Assembly (NCBI GenBank): GCA_964517355.1
Contig: CAZFCK010000202.1
Location: forward strand, 1 to 9,104
Source: CAZFCK01 sp964517355
GTDB lineage: Bacteria > Desulfobacterota > Desulfovibrionia > Desulfovibrionales > Desulfovibrionaceae
Direction of reading: 5' to 3'
Length of the DNA stretch: 9,104 bases
Shown here one piece after another: positions 1 to 6,472 of this stretch. The notes beneath the pieces are model-generated. The model saw only the letters and a list, made by a program, of their open reading frames with translations. It did not search any database and had not been told where the DNA came from. The stretch's first letter is position 1. Each line of letters opens with the position of its first letter. A program made the position numbers and the translations under genes.

Positions 1-56
1 ATGAAGGGGTGATTATCTCACAATTGGCTCCATACACGAAATTCCTGACACTCCTC
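1..56 (+). mobile_element. Probable terminus of an IS256-type element interrupting the IS110 transposase
   Basis: The IS110-type reading frame on the minus strand loses its family similarity exactly at about position 54. The sequence from there to the left edge contains ATACACGAAATTCCTGACAC (33-52). On the other strand this reads as TGTCAGGAATTTCGTGTAT, which resembles the TGTCAAGAATTT-type outer ends I associate with IS256/Mutator-like insertion sequences. If so, the element lies to the left of the window and its end is near 53-56. No transposase of that family can be read in the few bases available. The identification rests on one terminal motif recalled from memory and is tentative. Confidence 0.4.
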
Positions 57-389
57 TTTATACCAGCCAGTGCGTACAATCTGGGCCAGACCGTAAGCAT
101 CGCTTGCATCAGTCTTGTTGACTTGCATGGAAAGAGCCGCCTTTGCATGACGCGCATCCAAGCAGACTACCGGAAGGCCCATTTCCTTGAAACTGTGCCA
201 GTGCCAAGTGGACAGCGGACCAGTTTCAAAACCGATTTTGATCGCTTCAGGTGCTTTGACGCTTAAAGCCTTGGCAATTGCTTCGGGCTTAGAGGAAGTT
301 TTACCTTGCCACACTGTATTACCGTTCTCGTCAAGGGCACAGATGCTGGTCTCATCCAATGAAACATCAAGTCCTACATAATGGGCCAT
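18..389 (-). pseudogene. IS110-family transposase, N-terminal fragment
   Basis: This is the RuvC-like DEDD domain of an IS110-family transposase/recombinase, which in intact form is about 340 residues and acts with a bridge RNA. The four acidic positions are visible: Asp8 in VGLDVS, Glu55 in FETG, and Asp94 and Asp97 in KTDASDAYGLA. Similarity runs through GWYKE (residue 112). After that the family continuation is replaced by about 11 unrelated residues and a stop at 18-20, so the C-terminal Tnp domain with the catalytic serine is absent. The start at 389 is supported by an AAGGAG-type ribosome site just upstream on the minus strand (about 397-402). The break coincides with a probable IS256-type end. 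It cannot be active as it stands. Confidence 0.85.
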
Positions 390-538
390 GAGGGCTCTCC
401 TTTCCGGCGTTAAGGTGTTTGAGGCTGATTATCGCAAACCTCGTTGCAAGGGGGGAGAGCACCCCTCGCGATTATTCTATGTCCACAATTGCAGGGGAAC
501 TTTATACATTGGATCATCAATTATTGTTGTCTGATGCA
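390..538. other. IS110 upstream flank with a nested stem-loop (possible bridge RNA remnant)
   Basis: There is no gene here. In many IS110-group elements the non-coding stretch just upstream of the transposase encodes the bridge RNA. Such a stretch would fall here, read on the minus strand. A nested structure is visible: ATCGC (431-435) pairs with GCGAT (468-472), enclosing AGGGG (449-453) and CCCCT (462-466), with internal loops between them. That is compatible with a bridge RNA stem with an internal loop, but stems this short also occur by chance. The right boundary of the element is not identifiable. Confidence 0.25.
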
Positions 539-566
539 TTGAATAAATTGGAAGTGACGGTATATT
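539..566 (+). promoter_or_regulatory. Candidate sigma-70 promoter of the oxidoreductase operon
   Basis: A -35-like TTGAAT (539-544) and a -10-like TATATT (561-566) are separated by 16 bases. They match the sigma-70 consensus at 4 of 6 and 5 of 6 positions. Transcription would begin near 573 and leave a leader of about 75 bases before the first gene. The region is AT-rich, so chance matches are possible. It is the best candidate in this intergenic stretch. Confidence 0.4.
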
Positions 567-593
567 TTTTTTACATATGTGAAAAAAATCACC
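564..593. promoter_or_regulatory. Palindrome with overlapping CRP/FNR-type operator
   Basis: Two overlapping signals are seen. First, 564-589 is a 26-base palindrome centred on CATATG, with a T-run in the left arm and an A-run in the right; only one base pair (T572/G581) is mismatched. Second, TGTGA (578-582), six bases, then TCACC (589-593) matches the TGTGA-N6-TCACA pattern of CRP/FNR-superfamily regulators with one mismatch. Anaerobic respiratory operons are often controlled by this superfamily (FNR, NarR/DNR, HcpR). Relative to the candidate promoter at 539-566 the site covers the transcription start, which would favour repression. If the true start is near 625, it would instead sit at an activator position. 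Confidence 0.5.
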
Positions 594-648
594 TACTTTT
601 GATCTATGAAATATCGTGCTCGTTCTGAATCTGTGCTGAGCTGGTAGT

Positions 649-1815
649 ATGAACGAATTGAGAGCAGATAAAAAGCCCGTTGTGCTAATCCGCCGCGATT
701 TCCACCTTCATCGGTGTGCCAGGCTCAAGCGTAATTCATTTAGCTGCCATATATGTCAGGATATTTGTCCAGCCAAAGCCATTGAATTCAATGAAACGGG
801 TCCTGTGCTCTCCACCGGCTGCTTGGGTTGCGGGCTGTGTATTTCGGCCTGTCCCAACGGCGCCTTTGGGGACCCTTTCAGAATCGCCGTCACGCCTCCG
901 CGCGATTATTATTTCTGTTCCGGATTGTGGCCGGAGGGCCCTGTGGGTTCAGCCCGTCTGAGTGAGCCATTCATTCCCTGTGCGGGTTCCGTAACCCTTT
1001 CCACATTGTTTCAGCGCTGGTTTGAAGGCACAGCTGCCCTGAGGATCATCACCGGAGACTGTGCGTCCTGTTCCTTCCAGGCTGGACGGGGCTTGTTTGA
1101 AAAAGAACGCGCCATTATTTCCCAAATGCAAGGATGTATCGACGGGCCTGAATTCAAATTGGAAATCAACCGGGCCACCGAATCCGAATTGGCCGAGGCG
1201 AAGGCCCTCCGCGCTGGCCTGATGCGAAAAAGACAAAAAGATGCCGAATTTTCAAGACGGGATTTGGTGTTCGGCTTCCGCAAAGTGTTCCAAGCCGCCA
1301 AAGGTGATGCGGCTCCTGTGCTAACCCCTCCCAGAACCATGCCCAAATGCGGCGAAGCCCTGCCTGGCAGGGAATTGATCCGGCAATATATCCGCAATAA
1401 TCCTGAGAAGAAGCTGCCAGGGGTCAAATCTGACTATTTCCATAAAATAGAAGTGGGCGACCAGTGCCGGCTATGCGGGGTGTGCACCCGGGTCTGCCCT
1501 TCCGGAGCCCTTCGGCTACAAAGGGAAAATGACAGGTTATCGTTATGGAAAGAACAGGCTCTTTGCAGCGGCTGCGGCCTGTGCCAGCAGTTATGCCCAT
1601 GTTCCGCCTTGACCGTAACCTCGGGGCTAGATATGTGCGAGGTCGCTGCCGAGCCTGTCCGGGCCCAATCCCTGCCCCTGATCACCTGCATCTCGTGTAA
1701 CAGACAATTCATAGACCATAACGCTGGACCGGTTTGCCCGGCCTGCCAAAAAAACGAACATCTAATGAACGACGCGTTCCGTCTGATATGGGGAGAAAAC
1801 ACCGATGCCAGCTAA
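649..1815 (+). CDS. Cytoplasmic multi-cluster 4Fe-4S ferredoxin-type protein
   Basis: First gene of the oxidoreductase operon, 388 residues. It holds two pairs of ferredoxin motifs. The N-terminal pair has Cys33, 36 and 40 (with Cys23 nearby), then Cys58, 61, 64 and 68. The second pair has Cys273, 276, 279 and 283, then Cys306, 309, 312 and 316. The latter three sets follow the CX2CX2CX3CP pattern. A CX2C (138/141) sits in the middle, and the C-terminus carries CX2C-X12-CX2C (347/350, 363/366), which looks like a zinc ribbon or rubredoxin-like knuckle. There is no signal peptide or membrane segment, so it should stay in the cytoplasm while the catalytic subunit is exported. By analogy with NapF it may help mature the molybdoenzyme or carry electrons; this is inference. 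The start has only a weak ribosome site (GAG at 638-640). Its end overlaps the next gene by 11 bases. Confidence 0.85.
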   Translation: MNELRADKKPVVLIRRDFHLHRCARLKRNSFSCHICQDICPAKAIEFNETGPVLSTGCLGCGLCISACPNGAFGDPFRIAVTPPRDYYFCSGLWPEGPVGSARLSEPFIPCAGSVTLSTLFQRWFEGTAALRIITGDCASCSFQAGRGLFEKERAIISQMQGCIDGPEFKLEINRATESELAEAKALRAGLMRKRQKDAEFSRRDLVFGFRKVFQAAKGDAAPVLTPPRTMPKCGEALPGRELIRQYIRNNPEKKLPGVKSDYFHKIEVGDQCRLCGVCTRVCPSGALRLQRENDRLSLWKEQALCSGCGLCQQLCPCSALTVTSGLDMCEVAAEPVRAQSLPLITCISCNRQFIDHNAGPVCPACQKNEHLMNDAFRLIWGENTDAS

Positions 1816-2569
1816 GCCTGACCTAACTGACCGACTTGGAGAATGCAGCCTGGATTCTCCCGGCTTTCACAGTCTGCGCGAGGCATTATACACCCTGCTC
1901 GCGCATTGCTTCGGATTTGAGATAGATCAGAACGCCTGGGCGGCTTTGGGCCAGCTCAAGGATATGACTGAAGCATATCTGGACTGCCTGGGCGGACCGG
2001 ACCACCAACTGCAGCAGGAGGCCGCGGACCTCGGCCAGCTCATAGAGGAACTCACGGCTGGCGGCGGCGAAAAGCACCTCCTGTATCTGGCCCGGGAATA
2101 TGCCTCCAGCTTCCTGGGGGTGGGCCCGAATACGATCCCGTTATGCGAGTCGCACTATACGGACAGCAATCACGCCGGCCAGGACAGTCCGGCCCTGAGG
2201 GTTAGAAGACAGTATCAAAGGGCGGGATTGACCAGGAGCGAAAGCTTTAATGAACTGGAAGACCATTTGAGCATGGAGCTTTCCCTTATGGCCCATCTCA
2301 GCGCACGCAGCAAGCAAGCCGCTGAAAACAGCCCGTACGAGGCCAGGAAACTGCTTGAATGGCAATCGGATTTTATACAGGGGCATCTTTTGAACTGGAT
2401 TCCCGCATTCAGGAGCAAGGCTGCGCAGATGTCACCTGCAGGGTTCTATGCCAAAATTGCTTGTTTTACCGACCGTTTTCTGGAGCTGGAGGACGCCTGG
2501 ATCGTTCAAGAGCAGCAGTCGATTCTACATGGAAACACAGAGGCACCCCAAAAGTTGACAATTGATTGA
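1805..2569 (+). CDS. TorD/DmsD-family molybdoenzyme chaperone
   Basis: All-helical redox-enzyme maturation protein of the TorD family, 254 residues. Such proteins bind the Tat signal and core of a molybdopterin apo-enzyme and delay export until the cofactor is inserted. Family features are visible: an N-terminal helix with ALYTLLAHCFG; EYASSFLGVG followed by a Pro and the ESHYTDS segment in mid-protein; EDHLSMELSLMAHLS; and near the C-terminus FIQGHLLNWIPAF. Its start at 1805 lies inside the end of the preceding gene and has GGGGAG at 1790-1795, nine bases upstream, so translation of the two is probably coupled. It is placed directly before the Tat-dependent catalytic subunit, which is its likely client. 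It is somewhat longer than many TorD proteins. Client assignment is by context. Confidence 0.88.
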   Translation: MPAKPDLTDRLGECSLDSPGFHSLREALYTLLAHCFGFEIDQNAWAALGQLKDMTEAYLDCLGGPDHQLQQEAADLGQLIEELTAGGGEKHLLYLAREYASSFLGVGPNTIPLCESHYTDSNHAGQDSPALRVRRQYQRAGLTRSESFNELEDHLSMELSLMAHLSARSKQAAENSPYEARKLLEWQSDFIQGHLLNWIPAFRSKAAQMSPAGFYAKIACFTDRFLELEDAWIVQEQQSILHGNTEAPQKLTID

Positions 2570-2586
2570 CCCAACCTAGGGCTTTA

Positions 2587-2601
2587 TTGCCCATCGGGCA
2601 A
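2587..2601 (+). other. Small intercistronic hairpin before the catalytic subunit
   Basis: TTGCCC (2587-2592) and GGGCAA (2596-2601) form a perfect 6-bp stem with a three-base ATC loop. It ends one base before the strong ribosome site AGGAGG (2603-2608) of the gene at 2616. It has no T-run, so it is not a terminator. It could stabilise the downstream message or mark a processing point, raising expression of the catalytic subunit; this is inference. Confidence 0.4.
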
Positions 2602-2615
2602 GAGGAGGTTACTTA

Positions 2616-4814
2616 ATGTTTAACAAGGCGATACCCAGACGCACCTTCATGAAGGCTGGCGGCAGTGGCTTGCTCGCGCTTTCCCTGGGGCCAAAATTCC
2701 TAGTGCCGGAAGCGAAAGCCCAGACCTCCGCCGAGCCCAAGGCAGAAGTGGGCTACACCTTTTGCGATGGCTGTAACCACGTGCCATTCTGCGGCATTCA
2801 ATTTCAGCATCAAGATGGTCTGATAACCAACGTTGAACCTTGGCAGGGGTATCCCGCCACGCCAATCTGTTCCAAGGGCTATGCCACCATGCAGCGGCTC
2901 TATAACCCAAAACGGCTGAAATACCCCATGAAGCGGACCAATCCCAAGGGGTCCTCCGACCCCGGATTCGTCCGCATCAGCTGGGATGAGGCCTATGATT
3001 CCATCATCAAGCAGATCAACCGCATCAAGGAACAGTATGGCCCCCACTCGGTGTTTTTCTATGCAGGCGACCCCAAGGAGCCCAGAGCCGCGATCCAGCG
3101 CCTGGCTGCGGTCTATGGTTCGGTCAACTACGGGTGTGAGAGCTCGACCACCTGCCGCAGGTCCGCCATGCTGGCCGAGTTCCTGACCTATGGCTTCGGC
3201 ACCATGGGCAATTTGCCCAGCGAGGAAACCAAGGTCATGCTGGTCTGGGGAACTAACCCAGCCTATTCGGGCCAGCCTCATATGTGCCATGGCAAGCTTA
3301 TGGATGCCAAGGAGCGCGGAGTCAAGTTCATTGTGGTCGACCCCAGGATCACCCCTACGGTGAGCACCTTGGCCGACATTCATCTTCAGGTCCGGCCCGG
3401 CACCACCGCCGCCCTGGCAGCGGGGCTTATGCACGTAATTTTCAAGGAGAACCTGGAAGACAAGGACTTTTGCGCAAACTACATTCACGGCATAGAAGAG
3501 TTGAAGGCTTATGTGGCTGATTTCGACCCCAAAAGGGTGGAAAAAATCACAGACGTGCCTGCCCAGCTCATAATAAACGCCGCCCGCTTGTACGCCTCAA
3601 ACGCTCCGGGCGGGCTGATGACCAACGCCCAAGCCACCACCCACGATCTTAACGCTTGCAACAACCATCGCGGGCTGCTTATGGTTCCGGCCGTCTGCGG
3701 TTACATTGATGTGCCCGGCGGTATCACAAAACCCACCAACCCATTGGAAGGCATGGCCGGCCCCTGGGCCAATGGACCGCCTAAATTCTCCATGCGCAAA
3801 CAGAGGCTGGCTTGGTCGGAGCATCGGTTGGATGCCAAGTATTACCCGGTCTGGGCCGAGAAGATTTGGGAGATCCAGGGCAACCACATCGTGGAATCCA
3901 TCAACGAAGGTAAACTCAAGGCCTTTTTGGGCTGGGGGCTGAACCTCATGATCTGGCCGCAGTCCCATGAGTATATGGAGGCCTTTGACAAGCTGGAATT
4001 CACCATGGCCGTGGATTATTTCTACCGCCCCTGGACTCACAGCCATGTGGATGTGTTGCTGCCAGCCGCCATGAACTATGAACGCCTGGCGCCTTTTGCG
4101 GTGTTTGGCCGCACGCTTTACGCCCGCACCCCGCTCAAGCCCCAGGGCGAGTGCCGGGAGGACTGGCGGATCGCCTTGGAGTTGGGCACCCGCCTGGGCC
4201 ACGGCAAGACCTGTTTCAATGGCGATCCGGAAGCTGCCTGCAATGAGATCCTCAAAATGTGGAACCTGACCTACGACGATCTGCGTAAGGCCCTGCCCAA
4301 GGGTGTAACCGTGCCGGCCAAGAAACCGGAAGCCTTTGAAAAGCACAAAAAGGGGGTCAAGTTCGGCACCTCCACCGGAAAGATAGAGGCGGTTTCCGAG
4401 GTGCTCAAAAAGCATGGCCACCCGGCTCTGCCCGAATACAAGGAGACCATGCCGACCAGTGAGGAATATCCCCTGATCCTGGTATCGGGATCCCGGATTC
4501 CCTACATCACCCACAGCAAGTGGCGCAAGGACTCCCCCTGGCTGCTTGAATTACAGACTGAACCGGTCCTGACTCTCCATCCCAAGGATGCCGCCAATCG
4601 CGGCATCAAGCAGGGCGATAAAATCAGCTTGAAAACCCAGTGGGGACAGATCGAGGTAGTGGCCAAACCGACCGTCCTGATGAAGGAGGGAGTGGTCGGC
4701 ATGATGCATGGGTGGGCCAAAGCTAATATCAATGAGCTGATTCCCAGGCAGTTCGACCCGATTTCGGGCTATCCGCCCTTTAAAGACACTCCGTGCCAGG
4801 TGGTGAAAGCTTAG
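2616..4814 (+). CDS. Tat-exported molybdopterin oxidoreductase, catalytic subunit (DMSO reductase superfamily)
   Basis: 732 residues. The N-terminus carries a Tat signal, RRTFMK at residues 8-13, then a hydrophobic stretch and a likely cleavage after EAKA (residue 35). A [4Fe-4S] site follows: Cys50-X2-Cys53-X5-Cys59-X25-Cys85. The Mo/W ligand is probably Cys180 in the ESSTTCRRSA segment, with Cys174 close by. The C-terminal MGD-binding domain begins around EYPLILVSGSR and ends with DPISGYP, typical of the PhsA/PsrA/acetylene-hydratase-like branch of the superfamily. The enzyme should hold bis-MGD and act in the periplasm. AGGAGG seven bases upstream fixes the start. The substrate cannot be read from sequence: thiosulfate, polysulfide, arsenic oxyanions and organic substrates are all handled by relatives. 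The preceding chaperone gene and following Fe-S gene complete the module. The gene looks intact. Confidence 0.93.
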   Translation: MFNKAIPRRTFMKAGGSGLLALSLGPKFLVPEAKAQTSAEPKAEVGYTFCDGCNHVPFCGIQFQHQDGLITNVEPWQGYPATPICSKGYATMQRLYNPKRLKYPMKRTNPKGSSDPGFVRISWDEAYDSIIKQINRIKEQYGPHSVFFYAGDPKEPRAAIQRLAAVYGSVNYGCESSTTCRRSAMLAEFLTYGFGTMGNLPSEETKVMLVWGTNPAYSGQPHMCHGKLMDAKERGVKFIVVDPRITPTVSTLADIHLQVRPGTTAALAAGLMHVIFKENLEDKDFCANYIHGIEELKAYVADFDPKRVEKITDVPAQLIINAARLYASNAPGGLMTNAQATTHDLNACNNHRGLLMVPAVCGYIDVPGGITKPTNPLEGMAGPWANGPPKFSMRKQRLAWSEHRLDAKYYPVWAEKIWEIQGNHIVESINEGKLKAFLGWGLNLMIWPQSHEYMEAFDKLEFTMAVDYFYRPWTHSHVDVLLPAAMNYERLAPFAVFGRTLYARTPLKPQGECREDWRIALELGTRLGHGKTCFNGDPEAACNEILKMWNLTYDDLRKALPKGVTVPAKKPEAFEKHKKGVKFGTSTGKIEAVSEVLKKHGHPALPEYKETMPTSEEYPLILVSGSRIPYITHSKWRKDSPWLLELQTEPVLTLHPKDAANRGIKQGDKISLKTQWGQIEVVAKPTVLMKEGVVGMMHGWAKANINELIPRQFDPISGYPPFKDTPCQVVKA

Positions 4815-4845
4815 CCCCACTTGCTTAAAAAAAGGGATGATTGCA

Positions 4846-5502
4846 ATGCCTAAATACGGAATTATTGTAGACTTGAACCGGTGCACGGGCTGTATGACCT
4901 GTGTCATAGCCTGTAAAAAGGAAAACTTGACCCGGCCTGGTGTGAGCTGGAACAAGATTCTGGAACTGGAAAACGAGCTTTCCGATTCTATAGTGTTCAT
5001 AAGAAATTCCTGCATGCACTGTGAAGATCCGCTATGCGTGCCTGCTTGTCCGGTGGGGGCCATAAAGAAGCGGCCCGACGGGATAGTGATTATTGACCAG
5101 GATGAATGCGGCGGAGCAGGGGACTGTGTTGAGGCGTGCCCTTATGGCGCCATCACCATAGCCCCGGAGAAAAAATACTTCCCGGGCGACAAAACCCACC
5201 TGGATGATCTGGCCACGGGCCACCGTAACCACGAACCCGACCTAGGCTCCAAATGCACCATGTGCGCCCATCGGGTGGATAAAGGGCTCCAACCGGCCTG
5301 TGTGGCGTCATGCCCTTCCAAGGCCATGATTTTCGGTGACTTGGATGACCCTAACAGCGAAATCCGTAAAAAGCTGCCAGAAGCTGCTCCCCTGCTGGCC
5401 AATAAAGGGACCTATCCCAAGGTCAACTACATTCTGCCGCGCAATAGGGCCAAAGGGGTGAACCACAGGGTGCAGGAAAACCCCGCCATGATGCGCTTCT
5501 AG
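4846..5502 (+). CDS. Iron-sulfur electron-transfer subunit (DmsB/PsrB/NrfC family)
   Basis: 218 residues, with four cysteine motifs as in the four-cluster subunits that partner DMSO-reductase-family enzymes. Motif 1 is Cys13, 16, 19, 23; motif 2 is Cys56, 59, 64, 68; motif 3 is Cys88, Ala91, Cys94, Cys98; motif 4 is Cys137, 140, 152, 156. The expected second cysteine of motif 3 is Ala91 (codon GCA), which predicts a [3Fe-4S] centre or an altered ligand there. No signal peptide is present, so export should be by hitchhiking with the Tat-bearing catalytic subunit encoded 31 bases upstream. The ATG at 4846 is preferred over 4837, because GGG at 4834-4836 is properly spaced only from the former. 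This is the last gene before the terminator, and no membrane anchor gene follows. Confidence 0.9.
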   Translation: MPKYGIIVDLNRCTGCMTCVIACKKENLTRPGVSWNKILELENELSDSIVFIRNSCMHCEDPLCVPACPVGAIKKRPDGIVIIDQDECGGAGDCVEACPYGAITIAPEKKYFPGDKTHLDDLATGHRNHEPDLGSKCTMCAHRVDKGLQPACVASCPSKAMIFGDLDDPNSEIRKKLPEAAPLLANKGTYPKVNYILPRNRAKGVNHRVQENPAMMRF

Positions 5503-5524
5503 CCTGATACGTACACGTTCTGTG

Positions 5525-5561
5525 AATGTGGTTCCGGCTTTGGCCGGAACCACATTTTTTT
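5525..5561 (+). terminator. Rho-independent terminator of the oxidoreductase operon
   Basis: TGTGGTTCCGGC (5527-5538) and its exact complement (5543-5554) form a 12-bp stem with a TTTG loop. Seven T residues follow at 5555-5561, and two further A-T pairs extend the base of the stem. It lies 22 bases after the stop of the Fe-S subunit gene, so the operon ends with that gene. Confidence 0.95.
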
Positions 5562-5988
5562 ATTCAGAGGAAAATGCATCCACCACTGATGATGTTATTT
5601 TATGTTGCCTGCTATGATTTAACCAAAGCAGGCAAAGCTTTGAATGTATATGGAGTTGATTGAGTATTATTTTTTACTGGAGGTTGTCGACCTGATTCCT
5701 AAATTGAGTCCTAATACTGGCGTAAATGGCGCTGGCGGGAATTGAGAGGGGCCATCACACTCCGTAGGTTTTCTAAATGAATAGGCACCATAACCGACGG
5801 AGGTGGCTGAGAGCCTCTTCCCCCGGATCGCCTAGCGGCCCCTGCGCTAGTATGAGCGCTTCTGTAAAGGAGGCGCCCTGGGGAAGCAGCTGAACAGCGA
5901 AGGCCTGTGGGACGACCTGCAACGCCTGAAACTGAACCGGTCCGCCGAAACATCAAAGGTCACAGCTGCCGGCCGCGGGACCAGTCCA
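5562..5988. other. Gene-less stretch, AT-rich then GC-rich
   Basis: I recognise no gene here. The first part (to about 5720) is AT-rich and contains an inverted repeat, TTGCCTGCT (5605-5613) and AGCAGGCAA (5627-5635), without a T-run. From about 5730 the composition turns GC-rich. That part holds a short hairpin, CTAGCG (5832-5837) with CGCTAG (5845-5850). A plus-strand frame is open from 5851 to about 6045 and reads like coding sequence around LNSEGLWDDLQRLKLNR, but it has no convincing start and I cannot assign it. The composition change and the truncated IS3 orfB at its right edge suggest a recombination scar. Confidence 0.4.
5605..5635. repeat. Inverted repeat, 9-bp arms
   Basis: TTGCCTGCT (5605-5613) and AGCAGGCAA (5627-5635) are perfect reverse complements separated by 13 bases. 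There is no T-run after it on either strand, so a terminator is unlikely. It could be a protein-binding site or a decayed element end. No adjacent gene explains it. Confidence 0.5.
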
Positions 5989-6129
5989 TCACCCAAACAG
6001 GCCCCAATTGCCAGGATTATCCCGCCGATGCCGCCAGGTGTAATAGCCGCTGCGTGACACCCCAAATGCCTCACATTGAGCAGCAATGCTGAATTTGCCT
6101 GTGTTGCCAGCCATGAATGCGTACTTCAC
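5989..6129 (-). pseudogene. IS3-family orfB, N-terminal fragment
   Basis: Read from the GTG at 6129, the frame encodes about 46 residues, including KYAFMAGNTGKF, then CEAFGVSRSGYYTWRHRR, and a stop at 5989-5991. The Cys, VSRSGYY and W-R-R pattern is the HTH_21-like start of IS3-family orfB transposases. The rve (DDE) catalytic core that should follow is missing, so this copy cannot supply transposase. Its frame is -1 relative to orfA and overlaps the orfA stop, the normal IS3 arrangement for orfAB frameshift fusion. This frame lies inside a stretch easily mistaken for intergenic. Similarity seems to end near DNPG, about 20 bases before the stop. Confidence 0.75.
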
Positions 6130-6434
6130 TTCAGGCTTTTCGCAAAGTACGCGCTTGCCTTTTTAAATATTTCGATCTCCTCGGCCTGCTTGGCAAGCTG
6201 CCGCTTCAGCCTGCCATCTTCAATGGCCAGTTCCTTCTCAGTCTCACTGCGGCTGGCCTCATACCTGGCTTTCTTGCGCCAGGCGTAAAGCTGGGATTCA
6301 TGAAGGCCTAGTTGCTTTGCTGCCCCTCTCACTTCAACCTGCTCAGCCAAGCCAAGTGCCTCTGTCTTGAACTCCGCCGAGAAACGACGGCGGGGACCTT
6401 GCTTCCGATTTTTCTGTGATGCCATGGAACACAT
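6126..6434 (-). CDS. IS3-family orfA (helix-turn-helix protein)
   Basis: About 100 residues, the normal length for an IS3-family OrfA, which binds the element's ends and regulates or fuses with OrfB. Visible parts are RRRFSAEFKTEALGLAE (start of the HTH_Tnp_1 domain), AAKQLGLHESQLYAWRKK (recognition helix region with the conserved W-K/R), and a C-terminal leucine-zipper-like helix (LKRQLAKQAEEIEIFKKA). Two starts are possible, 6434 and 6425 (MASQKN); neither has a strong ribosome site. The minus-strand TGGACCACACTC beginning at 6472 could be the element's left end, but the opposite end is missing because orfB is truncated. OrfA itself looks intact; the element is a remnant. Confidence 0.85.
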   Translation of the reverse strand: MCSMASQKNRKQGPRRRFSAEFKTEALGLAEQVEVRGAAKQLGLHESQLYAWRKKARYEASRSETEKELAIEDGRLKRQLAKQAEEIEIFKKASAYFAKSLK

Positions 6435-6472
6435 CCGTAAAGCAAATTACTCGCTTCTCTGAGTGTGGTCCA

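Noticed and set aside
9..266. Plus-strand open frame of 85 codons at the left edge
   Set aside because: It is antisense to the IS110-type DEDD domain and shows no features of its own.
419..628. Small plus-strand open frame upstream of the operon
   Set aside because: It has no ribosome site, an AT-biased translation and overlaps the promoter and operator; the regulatory reading is better supported.
2700..3488. Minus-strand open frame of 262 codons
   Set aside because: Antisense shadow of the same catalytic gene; low-complexity Gly/His-rich translation with no domain.
3597..4514. Long minus-strand open frame of 305 codons
   Set aside because: It lies entirely antisense to the well-supported catalytic subunit gene, has no family motifs and no ribosome site; it results from GC-rich codons.
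2616..4814. Assigning a specific enzyme such as acetylene hydratase, thiosulfate reductase or arsenate reductase
   Set aside because: The general branch fits, but a Tat signal and an Fe-S partner argue against acetylene hydratase, and no diagnostic substrate residues can be verified by eye for the others.
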